NCBI GenBank assembly: GCA_023258955.1
Contig: JAHFRE010000005.1
Coordinates: forward strand, 1-58,658
Source: Sterolibacterium sp.
Lineage (GTDB): Bacteria; Pseudomonadota; Gammaproteobacteria; Burkholderiales; Rhodocyclaceae
Length of the DNA stretch: 58,658 nucleotides
Reading direction: 5' to 3'
Shown: positions 8,524 to 17,911 of the stretch, piece after piece
Position numbering within the stretch: the first letter of the stretch is position 1
Layout of the letters: each line of letters begins with the position of its first letter
Position numbers and translations under genes: made by a program
The notes under the pieces: generated by a model
Databases searched by the model: none
What the model was told of the DNA's origin: nothing
Seen by the model: the letters and a program-made list of their open reading frames with translations, nothing else

Positions 8524-10744
8524 AGATTTCGTCATCCTGGTGGTCGATGACAACGCCAACAATCGGCTGACCCTCGCCGCCTTGCTGTCGCGACTGGCCG
8601 ATTGCCAGGTGCTGCAAGCGGATGGCGGCGAAGCGGCGCTGCGCTGCACGGTGGAGCGGGAAATCCATCTGATACTGCTCGACGTGCAAATGCCCGGCAT
8701 GGACGGCTTCGAGACCGCACAGCATCTGCAGATGACGGAGCGTACCCGCCACATTCCCGTGGTGTTTGTAACCGCCGTGTTCAAGGCGCAGGAATTCGTC
8801 GCGCGCGGCTACGAGCTGGGCGCTTTCGACTATCTGACCAAGCCGCTCGATGACAATCTGCTGCTCAGCCGCATACGCCTCTATCGGCACCTGCACGAAC
8901 GCGAACGCAATCTCGAGGCGACGATCAAGCTGCTGGTGGCCAGCCAGCGGGAACTGCAGGCGAAAGCAGCGGAATTGCGCAAGCTCAATCTGGCGGTCGA
9001 GAACAGCCCGAACAGCATCTTCATCACCGATCCGCAGGGCGTCATCGAGTACGCCAATCCGCGATTCGCCGAAGACACGGGTTACACGGCGACCGAGGCC
9101 ATCGGCCAGAAACCGAGCCTGCTCAAGTCGGGGCAAACGCCGCCGGAGACCTACCAGCGCCTCTGGGATACCGTTGTGGCCGGCGGCATCTGGCGTGGCG
9201 AGCTGTTGAATCGCCGCAAGGACGGCGGTCTCTACTGGGTCTCGGCGGCGATCGCGCCGGTTTGCGACACCGCCGGCGCGGTGTCGCACTTTGTCGGCTT
9301 GCACACCGATATCACGGCGAAGGTGCGCTCCGAGGAGGCTCTGCGCGCCGCCAAGGACAGCGCCGAGTCGGCCAATCGCGCCAAGAGCGTATTTCTTGCC
9401 AATATGAGCCACGAGTTGCGCACGCCGCTCAACGCCGTGCTCGGCTTTTCCAAGCTGCTGGAGCGAGACGCGGGGATGAGCGCGGAGAGCCGGCAACGGC
9501 TGGCGACGATCAATCGCGCCGGCCGTCATCTGCTGGATCTGATCAACGACGTGCTGGAGATCTCGCGCATCGAAGCCGGTCGCCTGAAGGTCAGCAGCAG
9601 CGCCTTCGACCTGGTCGGCATGCTGCGGGAGATCGAAGACATGGTGCGGCTGCGGGCGGAAGAGAAGGGGCTGGAATTGCAGGCTGCGATCGCTGCCGAT
9701 CTGCCGCGGCACGTTATCGGTGACGCCCACCATCTGAAACAGGTGCTGATCAATCTGCTCGGCAACGCGGTCAAATATACCGAGCGCGGCCGCATCTGTC
9801 TGCGCGCCGCGGCGAGGGGCAGCGCCGTCCAGTTCGAGGTGGCCGACACCGGGCACGGCATCTGCGCGGGCGAGCAGCAGAAGGTCTTCGAGCCCTTCTA
9901 TCAGACCGAGGTGGGCATCGCCAAGGGCGAGGGGACCGGGCTGGGCCTGGCGATCAGCGTGCAGTACGCCCGGGCGATGGGCGGAACGCTGAGCCTGGAG
10001 AGCGAACCCGAGGTCGGCAGCGTGTTTTCGCTGAGCCTGCCCTTGCCGTCGACCGAAGCCGCGGCCGAACCCGTCAGGCGCAGCCTGGCCTTGGGCCTCG
10101 AGGCCGGCACCCGGCCGCCGCGCATCCTGGTGGTGGATGACCTCGAAGACAATCGCGAGCTGGTCAGCCAGATGCTGAAGCAGGTCGGCTTCGCGATCAA
10201 GACCGCGGCCAACGGCCAGGAGGCCATCGATCGCTGCCAGAGCTGGAAGCCGCAGCTGGTCCTGATGGACATGCGGATGCCGGTGCTGGACGGCTTCGAG
10301 GCGACGCGACGGATTCGCGCCCAGCCCTGGGGGGCGGAGCTGAAGATCGTGGCGCTGACCGCCAGCGTCTTCGCCGAAGATCTCGGCTCGGTGCTGGCGG
10401 CGGGCTGCGACAGCTTGCTGAAGAAGCCGGTAGAGGAAGATCAGCTGCTGCAAGTGATGGGAGAACTGTTGGCTATCCGCTATCGCTACGGCGAGGCGGC
10501 AGCCCCGTTCGAGCCGGCGCAGGTAGCGGCAGCGGATCTGGCGTCGCTGTCGGCGGCGGTTCGCGCCGAACTCAAGTCGGCGGCCGAGGCGCTCGATCTG
10601 AGCGCGACGCGGCAGATTCTGCAGACAGCCGCGGCAACGCAGCCGCAACTGGCAGCGCAGTTGCAGGCGCTGGTCACGGAGTTTCGCTTCGATCGCATCG
10701 TCGCGCTGTGCGATGCCGTGGCGACGCAGGCAGGCCCATCGTGA
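8516..10744 (+). CDS. Soluble hybrid histidine kinase (REC–PAS–HisKA–HATPase–REC–helical tail)
   Basis: 742-residue kinase with no membrane segment. It has an N-terminal receiver with Asp56 (LLDVQMPGMDG), a PAS domain (about 155–265, ENSPNSIFITDPQGVIEYAN…) with a PAC-like end, and HisKA His299 ([14 protein letters not shown]). HATPase_c carries DTGHGIC and GEGTGLGLA, and a C-terminal receiver carries Asp585 (LMDMRMPVLDG). The last 60 residues are a helical tail (LKSAAEALDLSATRQIL…[11 protein letters not shown]) shared with three other kinases in this locus. An N-terminal receiver allows phosphoryl input from another kinase of the cluster. The 8-base overlap with the cheB-cheR fusion implies translational coupling. 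Confidence 0.93.
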   Translation: MAEDFVILVVDDNANNRLTLAALLSRLADCQVLQADGGEAALRCTVEREIHLILLDVQMPGMDGFETAQHLQMTERTRHIPVVFVTAVFKAQEFVARGYELGAFDYLTKPLDDNLLLSRIRLYRHLHERERNLEATIKLLVASQRELQAKAAELRKLNLAVENSPNSIFITDPQGVIEYANPRFAEDTGYTATEAIGQKPSLLKSGQTPPETYQRLWDTVVAGGIWRGELLNRRKDGGLYWVSAAIAPVCDTAGAVSHFVGLHTDITAKVRSEEALRAAKDSAESANRAKSVFLANMSHELRTPLNAVLGFSKLLERDAGMSAESRQRLATINRAGRHLLDLINDVLEISRIEAGRLKVSSSAFDLVGMLREIEDMVRLRAEEKGLELQAAIAADLPRHVIGDAHHLKQVLINLLGNAVKYTERGRICLRAAARGSAVQFEVADTGHGICAGEQQKVFEPFYQTEVGIAKGEGTGLGLAISVQYARAMGGTLSLESEPEVGSVFSLSLPLPSTEAAAEPVRRSLALGLEAGTRPPRILVVDDLEDNRELVSQMLKQVGFAIKTAANGQEAIDRCQSWKPQLVLMDMRMPVLDGFEATRRIRAQPWGAELKIVALTASVFAEDLGSVLAAGCDSLLKKPVEEDQLLQVMGELLAIRYRYGEAAAPFEPAQVAAADLASLSAAVRAELKSAAEALDLSATRQILQTAAATQPQLAAQLQALVTEFRFDRIVALCDAVATQAGPS

Positions 10745-12786
10745 GTTCCTCCCGCCCCGCCAACGCCAATGGCTACCAGCCGCAGCTCCTGTCCAGTGCG
10801 GCGCTCACCCTGCGCCGCCTGGTGCTGGTGCTGGCGATCACCCTGGCGATGCAAGAGCTCTATATCGGCGTCTCGGGCAAACTGGACCTGCAGAATCTCG
10901 GCTTGCCCATGCTCGCTGTCGTGATGCTCCTGTGCTATCGGCAACTGAAGGCCGGCCAGGTCAATCGCGGTCTGATCACGCTGTGCTGGGGCATTTTCCT
11001 CTGCGCGTGCATCAACGGCGTCCTGGTCTCCGGTATCCGCACGCCGATCCTGTTCGTCGTCCCCGTCTTGCTGATGACCACGGCCTGGATACAGGGGCGG
11101 CGCGCCGCCTGGGCGATGGCTGTCTGCGCGCTCGCCCACCTCGTCTTCCTGGCGGTCGCCGAGCATCGCGGCTGGCTGCCGCAGCCGATCAGACACACCA
11201 GCTTCGAACTGCTGCTCGCCTTTGCGCCGATAACGGCCATGGCAGCCATCCTCGGCGTGGCCTTGGCCAACGCCATGCGCGGTCACCTCGAACGCGAACA
11301 GGCCTTGAGCCAGGATCTGCGCGAGTTGAACGAGACGCTGGAATCGCGCATCCGCACGCGCACCCAGGAACTGGGACGGGCGAAGGAAACCGCGGAGTCG
11401 GCCAATCGCGCCAAGAGCGTGTTCCTGGCGAACATGAGCCACGAACTGCGCACGCCGCTCAACGCGATTCTCGGCTTCGCCCGACTGCTGGCGCGGGACG
11501 CGGAGATCGGCGCGGAGAACCGCAAGAAGCTGGCCACGATCAACCGCGCCGGCCAGCACCTGCTGGCGCTGATCAACGACGTGTTGGCGATATCGCGCAT
11601 CGAAGCCGGCAGCGCCGTGACCAAGCCGGCCGCCTTCGGCCTTGGCGAAGTGCTGGGCGAGATGGCAGAGATGATGCGCCAGCGCGCGGACGAGAAGGGT
11701 CTGTCGTTCAGCGTCGAGCGGGAGCGGGACCTGCCGGACTTCGTCATGGGCGACGCCCACCACCTCAAGCAGATCCTGATCAACCTCCTGGGCAACGCGG
11801 TCAAGTATACGGATCGAGGGCAGGTCGCTCTGCGCGTGCGCGCGGCCGGCGGCGAGATCCGCTTCGAAGTCGCCGACACCGGTGCGGGCATCAGCCGGGC
11901 GGATCAGGAGAAGATCTTCAAGGCTTTCTACCAGACCGAAGGCGGCATCGCCAAGGGCGAGGGAACCGGGCTGGGGCTGACCATCAGCGAAGAGTACGCG
12001 CGGCTGATGGGCGGTGAACTGACGGTGGCGAGCGAACCGGGGCAGGGCAGCGTGTTCTGCCTGAAGGTGCCGCTGCCGGCGACGGCCGCGCCGCAGGACA
12101 ACGAGCGGGAGCCGCGCGGCCGCGTCGCCGGACTCGCACCAGGGACCGCGGCGCCGCGGATTCTGGTGACCGACGACAAAGGCGACAACCGCGAACTGGT
12201 CTCGCAGCTGCTGGCGGCGGTGGGCTTCGAGGTGCGCACGGCCGAGGACGGGCAGCAGGCGATCGAGGCTTACCTGGACTGGCAACCGGCGCTGATCCTG
12301 ATGGACATACGGATGCCGGTGCTCGACGGCTATGAGGCGACGCGCAGAATCAGGCAACTGCCTGGCGGCGCGGCGGTGAAGATCGTGGCGCTGACGGCGA
12401 GCGCCTTCGAGGAGGACCGGACCACCATCCTCGCAGCAGGCTGCGACGAAATGGTGGCGAAGCCGATAGAGGAAGAGCGGCTGCTGGCGCTGCTGGGCGA
12501 CCTGCTCGGTCTCGCCTACCGCTACGTGGAGGCACCGCCGGCACCGCCCTCGCCGTTGCGGGCGGACCTCGACCTGTCGCTGCTGCCACCGGAACTGCTG
12601 GCCAAACTCAGGGCGGCGGCCGAAAGGCTGGAACTCAACAGCGTGCGGCAAATCGTGACGCGCATCGGCGAGGAGCACGATCGCGCCCTGGCGGCCGAGC
12701 TTGGCGAACTCCTGGCGCGCTACCGCTTCGATCGCATCGTCGCTGCCTGCGAGCTGGCGGCTGCCGCGGCGCCGGCGCGCCGCTGA
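10741..12786 (+). CDS. Membrane hybrid histidine kinase with multi-TM (MASE-like) sensor
   Basis: Hybrid kinase of 681 residues from the preferred start. The first 180 residues hold five or six hydrophobic helices with short loops, a MASE-type integral membrane sensor. After a short coiled linker come HisKA His234 ([14 protein letters not shown]), HATPase_c ([16 protein letters not shown]), a receiver with Asp522 ([11 protein letters not shown]) and the conserved helical tail ending [12 protein letters not shown] chose GTG 10741 because it overlaps the previous TGA as GTGA, the coupling style seen elsewhere here. An ATG at 10708 is in frame but lies inside the upstream gene. The core is very similar to the kinases at 15707 and 17908. 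A signal sensed within or at the inner membrane is likely; its nature is unknown. Confidence 0.9.
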   Translation: MSSSRPANANGYQPQLLSSAALTLRRLVLVLAITLAMQELYIGVSGKLDLQNLGLPMLAVVMLLCYRQLKAGQVNRGLITLCWGIFLCACINGVLVSGIRTPILFVVPVLLMTTAWIQGRRAAWAMAVCALAHLVFLAVAEHRGWLPQPIRHTSFELLLAFAPITAMAAILGVALANAMRGHLEREQALSQDLRELNETLESRIRTRTQELGRAKETAESANRAKSVFLANMSHELRTPLNAILGFARLLARDAEIGAENRKKLATINRAGQHLLALINDVLAISRIEAGSAVTKPAAFGLGEVLGEMAEMMRQRADEKGLSFSVERERDLPDFVMGDAHHLKQILINLLGNAVKYTDRGQVALRVRAAGGEIRFEVADTGAGISRADQEKIFKAFYQTEGGIAKGEGTGLGLTISEEYARLMGGELTVASEPGQGSVFCLKVPLPATAAPQDNEREPRGRVAGLAPGTAAPRILVTDDKGDNRELVSQLLAAVGFEVRTAEDGQQAIEAYLDWQPALILMDIRMPVLDGYEATRRIRQLPGGAAVKIVALTASAFEEDRTTILAAGCDEMVAKPIEEERLLALLGDLLGLAYRYVEAPPAPPSPLRADLDLSLLPPELLAKLRAAAERLELNSVRQIVTRIGEEHDRALAAELGELLARYRFDRIVAACELAAAAAPARR

Positions 12787-12794
12787 GGCTGGTT

Positions 12795-15098
12795 ATGGAC
12801 AGCCCATCGGTCGCGCCTGCCAGCTTCCGCCAGCCCGCGCTGTCGCAGCGTCTGGCCGCCGTGCTGCTGCCGCTAGCGCTCTTTGCAACGCCGGTGCGCA
12901 GCGAGTCGAACGCGATCGAGTCGCTGCTCGATATGTCGCTCGAGCAACTCATCGACATCGTCACCGTGCGCAAACGCGAGGAGCGTTCGATCGATGTTCC
13001 GGTCGCCGTGACGAGTTTTTCCGAACAGGCGCTCGATGATTATGGCATCCGCGCGTTCGCCGATTACGCCAGCAGGACACCCAACCTGTCGTTTGCCTAT
13101 GGCAACGGCCTGACGGCGGGCAATCCGGCGACCGCGTGGACCAGTTCCCGCACCATCGCCGTGCGCGGCATCGCCGGTGCCGGTACGACAGGCTTGTACA
13201 TCGACGACATCCCGTTGCCCGGATCGGTGAATGTGCGGCTCCTCGATTTGCAGCGCATCGATGTGCTGAAAGGGCCGCAGGGCACGCTTTTCGGCCAAGG
13301 CTCGCTCGGCGGCAACATCCGCCTGCTTGCCCAGTCCCCCAATCTGGACGACAGCAGCTATCGCTACAGGCTGACAGCCGGTCAGACGGCGCATGGCGCA
13401 ACGCCCAATTGGGGGGGCGAAGCCGTCGGCAATGTGGTGCTGTCGCCGGGGACGGCTGGCTTGCGCCTGAGCATGGCCAGCGACGACGACGCCGGCTATA
13501 TCAAGCGCAGCTACCTGTCCGATATCGCGATCCCGGCCTCGCCCCGCCGACGCGCTGACGATCAAGGCGCGCAGCGAAATCTTGCCGGCTCGATCACCGC
13601 CCTCGTTCGGGCGACCGCTGACTTCGATATTTCGGCGCGGGTGATCTACCAATCGCTGAAGATTGCGGGATTTCCAGCGACCTGGGCGCCGCTGCCCGCG
13701 TTTGTTGCGCAATACACGATGGATAGACAGGCCAATCTGCAGTCCCAGGCGAAGGACAGCTGGACGCTGCCCTCACTGCTGATGACCTACCGTGGCAGGG
13801 GCTGGACGCTAAGCTCATCGACGGGCTGGTTCGACCGCCACACCTACGACCTGGAGGATTCGACCGAAGGGACGCTGCAAATATATGGCGGTGCTGTTCT
13901 GCCGCAGCCGTCCGCCTGGCCTGCGTTGTTCACCAGCCGCCAGTTCTCGCATGAAACGCGAATCGCCTTCGATCCAGTCGATAAGCTGAGCGGTACCGTG
14001 GGCGTCTACTATTCGAAGCACAAGACCGATTACCTGATTCCTCCGGTCTATGATGCCTTGAGCGTGCCGCCGATGCTGTTGTGGACGCAGACCGACGCCA
14101 ATACGCAACAGGATTTCTCGCTGTTTGGCGAACTCTATTACCAGTTGGGCGAGCGCTGGATCCTGACCGTCGGTGACCGCATGTACTGGCTGAAGCAACG
14201 TGACAGCCAAACCGTCATCGGCGACGCCGGCCAGACAACCTACGATGCCAGCGCCGGATCGCGCGGTAACAGTCCGAAGTTGGCGCTGTCGTACCAGGCA
14301 TCCGCCAGCGCGATGCTGTATGGCTCGGCGACCAAAGGCTTCCGCCAGGGCAATGCGCAACTCGATCCATCGGCGTTCGCCTCCTGCGCGACCTCGCTGA
14401 CAGCGCTCGGCGAAACCGCGGCATCCTTCAAGGCCATCGAACCGAGCGACCTGTGGAGTTACGAAGCCGGTGGCAAGTTCGAATGGCCCAAAGCGGGGCT
14501 GGTCTTGTCGGTCGCCGCCTTCCACATCGACTGGAAGCACCCGCAACAGCAGGTTCTCCTGCAAAGCTGCGGGCTCTTTGCGCAGGGCGATGCCGGTGGC
14601 GCCAAGGTCGACGGCGGCGAACTGGAATTGTCCGGCTATCTCGCACCGGCCCTCAAGGCGCGCGTGGGCCTGGGTTACGAAGACGCGCGCACGACCAAGA
14701 ACGGACACGTCGGCGAGCCGGTCGGCTCGAGAATCGCCGCGACACCGACTTGGACGGCCTCGCTGGGCATGGTCTATGCCCATGCCATCGACGATCGACT
14801 GACGGCGCGCGTCGCCGCCGACTACAGCTTCACCGGCAACAGCGTCTCTTCGAACAACGGACCGTTCCGGCTGGTCCGCCCCGCCTATGGCACGATCAAT
14901 CTGGGAATGGGTGTCAACTGGGCGAAGTCGGAACTTCTGCTCAGGCTCAGGAACCTGTCCGACGCCAAGCCCAATCTTGGCGACATCACCTATATCGGCT
15001 ATGGCCTGTACAGCGATGCCAGCCGCACCACGCCGATCCCGCAAGTGGCGACCCTGCCGCCAAGAACCTTGACCCTGCAGTACTCGGTCCACTACTAG
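12795..15098 (+). CDS. TonB-dependent outer-membrane receptor
   Basis: 767-residue outer-membrane beta-barrel receptor. A signal peptide is visible (LAAVLLPLALFATPVRSES, cleavage near residue 36). The MSLEQLIDIVTVRKREE segment that often precedes the plug follows, then the plug domain (about 55–165, with TIAVRGIAGAGTTGLYIDDIP and LKGPQGTLFGQGSLGGNIR) and a long barrel. The barrel ends in alternating aromatic strands and a terminal Tyr (TLQYSVHY). The plug motifs place it with siderophore/cobalamin/complex-substrate receptors, but the ligand cannot be read from sequence. It lies 8 bases after a kinase gene and 2 bases before a YfiR-like gene. This context suggests a sensing role or substrate-coupled signalling, not simple nutrient uptake. 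No riboswitch or Fur box is seen because the gene is embedded in the operon. Confidence 0.93.
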   Translation: MDSPSVAPASFRQPALSQRLAAVLLPLALFATPVRSESNAIESLLDMSLEQLIDIVTVRKREERSIDVPVAVTSFSEQALDDYGIRAFADYASRTPNLSFAYGNGLTAGNPATAWTSSRTIAVRGIAGAGTTGLYIDDIPLPGSVNVRLLDLQRIDVLKGPQGTLFGQGSLGGNIRLLAQSPNLDDSSYRYRLTAGQTAHGATPNWGGEAVGNVVLSPGTAGLRLSMASDDDAGYIKRSYLSDIAIPASPRRRADDQGAQRNLAGSITALVRATADFDISARVIYQSLKIAGFPATWAPLPAFVAQYTMDRQANLQSQAKDSWTLPSLLMTYRGRGWTLSSSTGWFDRHTYDLEDSTEGTLQIYGGAVLPQPSAWPALFTSRQFSHETRIAFDPVDKLSGTVGVYYSKHKTDYLIPPVYDALSVPPMLLWTQTDANTQQDFSLFGELYYQLGERWILTVGDRMYWLKQRDSQTVIGDAGQTTYDASAGSRGNSPKLALSYQASASAMLYGSATKGFRQGNAQLDPSAFASCATSLTALGETAASFKAIEPSDLWSYEAGGKFEWPKAGLVLSVAAFHIDWKHPQQQVLLQSCGLFAQGDAGGAKVDGGELELSGYLAPALKARVGLGYEDARTTKNGHVGEPVGSRIAATPTWTASLGMVYAHAIDDRLTARVAADYSFTGNSVSSNNGPFRLVRPAYGTINLGMGVNWAKSELLLRLRNLSDAKPNLGDITYIGYGLYSDASRTTPIPQVATLPPRTLTLQYSVHY

Positions 15099-15100
15099 CG

Positions 15101-15691
15101 ATGAACCCGAGACGAGATCACGACGGTGGTTGGTGGGCGAGCGGCGCCGGCTGGGGAGCGGGGCTGCTGGCGCTGTGGCTGGCTGTCGCGCCCGCGGCGG
15201 CGGCTGCCGAACCGGCCGAGCCGTCGCAGGAAGCGCTGCTCAAGGTGGCGTTGATCTACAACTTCAGCCAATTCATCGAATGGCCGGCGAGCGCTTTCAG
15301 CGCACCCTCGGCACCGCTGTCCATCTGCGTGATGGGCAGCGACCCGTTCGGGAACTCGCTCGCGGCATTGAGCAAACGCAGTTCCAACGGCCGGCCGATC
15401 GCCATCGCCTACCCGCAGACCCTGGCCGAGGCGCGCCTGTGCCAGATCCTCTACGTCGATGGCGCCCAGCGCACGGCCCTCGGGCGCGACCTTGGCAACG
15501 CGCTTGGTGCGGCGCCGGTGCTGACCATCAGCAGCAGCGACGCCAGCGAAGCCGGTATCGCCATCCGCTTCGTGCACTACGCCGGCAAGATCCGCTGGAC
15601 CATGAACCTCGACGCCACCCGACGGGCGCGCTTGAAGGTCAGCGCCAAGCTGATCGAGATCGCCGTCGAAGTTCTCGGCGAGAGCAAATGA
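15101..15691 (+). CDS. YfiR-like periplasmic protein (DUF4154)
   Basis: 196-residue exported protein. An N-terminal signal sequence (GAGLLALWLAVAPAAAAAEP) precedes a DUF4154/YfiR domain recognisable from LLKVALIYNFSQFIEWP, the ICVMGSDPFG strand and a C-terminal KLIEIAVEVLGE helix. In Pseudomonas and E. coli, YfiR binds the periplasmic sensor of the diguanylate cyclase YfiN and represses it. Here the next gene encodes a histidine kinase with a YfiN-like periplasmic domain and no GGDEF domain. The likely partner is therefore that kinase (inference). The start lies 2 bases after the TonB-receptor stop, and the stop lies 15 bases before the kinase. Confidence 0.88.
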   Translation: MNPRRDHDGGWWASGAGWGAGLLALWLAVAPAAAAAEPAEPSQEALLKVALIYNFSQFIEWPASAFSAPSAPLSICVMGSDPFGNSLAALSKRSSNGRPIAIAYPQTLAEARLCQILYVDGAQRTALGRDLGNALGAAPVLTISSSDASEAGIAIRFVHYAGKIRWTMNLDATRRARLKVSAKLIEIAVEVLGESK

Positions 15692-15706
15692 AGGGGCAGA
15701 CCCGCC

Positions 15707-17911
15707 ATGCTGCGTAAACTTTCCCTGCGCCAGCAGCTGTTCGCGTTGATCGTCCTGGTCGCCGTGCTGTCCATGGCGCTGGCCGGCAGCATCCTGTTCT
15801 TCAGCGAAATCACGCGTTCGCGCGAAGCCCTGATCAGCGAGCTGAATTCGTTGGCGAGCCTGCTCGGCGATCGCAGCAGCGCCGCCCTGGTGTTCGCCGA
15901 CGAGAAGACGGCGCGCGAGAATCTCGCCTCGCTGGCGCCGCTCAAGCAAATCGGTTCGGCCTGCCTGTTGGATGAGCGCGGCCATGTCCTGGCGAGCTTC
16001 GCCGCGGCCGATGCGCCGGCGCCGGTCTGCGACACCGCGCACCCGATTCAGACCGGCTTCGCGCTATTCGAGGGCGACCGGGCCCAGGTGCAGATGCCGG
16101 TATCCACGGCCAACAATCTGGTCGGGGCGATCCAGATCACCTCGAGCAGCTCACCTTTGGCCGGGCGCTTGCTTGCCCAGTTCCTGTCCCTGCTCGGGGC
16201 GTCGGCCGGCGCCATCGGCCTGGCGATCCTGCTCGCTCTGCGGCTGCAGGGCGTGGTCTCGCGGCCGCTGGCGCAGATTCGCGATGTCGCCAACGCCATC
16301 GTCGCCAGCGGCGACTATTCTCTGCGCGCGCCGGCCCTCGGGCGCAACGAGTTGGGTGAACTGGCAGAAGCGTTCAACCACATGCTGACCACGATCGAAA
16401 ACCAGAACGAGTCGCTGCAGGGTTACCGCGATCATCTGGAGGAGATGGTGGCGATCCGCACCCAGGAGTTGGCCGCGGCGAAAGAGGCGGCGGAGGCGGC
16501 CAACCGCGCCAAGAGCGTGTTCCTGTCGAACATGAGCCACGAGTTGCGCACGCCGATGAATGCGATCCTCGGCTTCGCGCGGTTGCTGGAACGGGAACCG
16601 GGGATGGGCGCAGAGAGCCGCCGCCAGCTCGGCATCGTCAATCGCGCCGGCCAGCACCTGCTGGCGCTGATCAACGATGTGCTGGAGATATCGCGCATCG
16701 AGGCCGGCCGCGCCGTCACCAAGACCGCGGCTTTCGGCCTGTGCGAGGTGCTGAGCGAACTGACGGAGATGGTCCGCCAGCGGGCGGAAGAGAAGGGGCT
16801 GCGCTTCAGCCTGGAACAGGAGCGCGGGCTGCCGGACTTCGTGCTCGGTGACGCGCACCAGCTCAAGCAGGTCCTGATCAACCTCCTCGGCAACGCGGTG
16901 AAATACACCGACAGCGGCCAGGTCTGCCTGCGTGTCAGCGCCGCCGGCGGCGAGATCCACTTCGCCGTCGCCGACACCGGTGCGGGCATCAGTCGAGCGG
17001 ACCAGGAGAAGATCTTCAAGGCCTTCTACCAGACCGAAGGCGGCATCGCCAAAGGTGAGGGGACGGGTTTGGGGTTGACCATCAGCCGCGAGTACGCGCG
17101 GCTGATGGGCGGCGAACTGACGGTGGTGAGCGAACCGGGGCGGGGCAGCGTGTTCAGCCTGAGGGTGCCGCTGACGGCGACGACCGCGCCGAACGAAGGC
17201 GAAATGCGGCAGCGCGGACGCGTCGTCGGGCTCCAACCGGGGACCGCGGCGCCGCGCGTGGTGGTGGCAGACGACAACGGCGACAACCGCGAACTGGTCT
17301 CGCAGCTGCTGGCGGGGGTGGGCTTCGAGGTGCACACGGCGAGCGACGGGCAGCAGGCGATCGAGGCCTACCAGCGCTGGCAGCCGGCGCTGGTCCTGAT
17401 GGACATCAGGATGCCGGTGCTCGATGGCTATGCGGCCACCCGCAGGATCAGGCAGCTGCCCGGCGGGGCGGCGGTGAAGATCGTGGCCCTGACCGCGAGC
17501 GTCTTCGCCGAGGACCGGACGGCGATGCTGGACGCGGGCTGCGACGAATTGGTGGCGAAGCCGGTGGAGGAAGAGCGGCTGTTCGCGGTGCTGGGCGAGC
17601 TGCTGCATCTCGAATACCGCTACGCCGAGTCGGCCGAGCCCCCCGCCGTGGTCCCCAAACAAGAGCTCGAGCTGTCGAGCCTGTCGACGGAATTGTTGAC
17701 AGAGCTCAGCGCAGCGGCGGCGAGGCTCGATCTTGAAGCGGTGCGCCAGCTCCTGACGCGCATCCGCCAAACGCGACCTGGCTTGGCGGCGTCGCTCGAT
17801 GACTTGGTGAAGGGCTTCCGCTTCGACAAGATCGTGGCGCTGTGCGGCGCGGCCGAAGCAGCGCGAGCGCATCGCGCCGGGGCTGCGCTCGCAGGGGGAG
17901 GGGGAAGATGA
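15707..17911 (+). CDS. Hybrid histidine kinase with CHASE8 (YfiN-like) periplasmic sensor
   Basis: 734-residue inner-membrane kinase. TM1 is about 12–33. The periplasmic domain (about 34–155) has the CHASE8 signature around [20 protein letters not shown], and TM2 is about 158–180. HAMP follows (about 181–235), then a coiled linker, HisKA His278 ([14 protein letters not shown]), HATPase_c ([16 protein letters not shown]), a receiver with Asp566 ([11 protein letters not shown]) and the helical tail ([11 protein letters not shown]). The sensor type is normally attached to GGDEF domains regulated by YfiR, so pairing with the yfiR-like gene immediately upstream is meaningful. The stop overlaps the next start as ATGA. 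Confidence 0.92.
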   Translation: MLRKLSLRQQLFALIVLVAVLSMALAGSILFFSEITRSREALISELNSLASLLGDRSSAALVFADEKTARENLASLAPLKQIGSACLLDERGHVLASFAAADAPAPVCDTAHPIQTGFALFEGDRAQVQMPVSTANNLVGAIQITSSSSPLAGRLLAQFLSLLGASAGAIGLAILLALRLQGVVSRPLAQIRDVANAIVASGDYSLRAPALGRNELGELAEAFNHMLTTIENQNESLQGYRDHLEEMVAIRTQELAAAKEAAEAANRAKSVFLSNMSHELRTPMNAILGFARLLEREPGMGAESRRQLGIVNRAGQHLLALINDVLEISRIEAGRAVTKTAAFGLCEVLSELTEMVRQRAEEKGLRFSLEQERGLPDFVLGDAHQLKQVLINLLGNAVKYTDSGQVCLRVSAAGGEIHFAVADTGAGISRADQEKIFKAFYQTEGGIAKGEGTGLGLTISREYARLMGGELTVVSEPGRGSVFSLRVPLTATTAPNEGEMRQRGRVVGLQPGTAAPRVVVADDNGDNRELVSQLLAGVGFEVHTASDGQQAIEAYQRWQPALVLMDIRMPVLDGYAATRRIRQLPGGAAVKIVALTASVFAEDRTAMLDAGCDELVAKPVEEERLFAVLGELLHLEYRYAESAEPPAVVPKQELELSSLSTELLTELSAAAARLDLEAVRQLLTRIRQTRPGLAASLDDLVKGFRFDKIVALCGAAEAARAHRAGAALAGGGGR

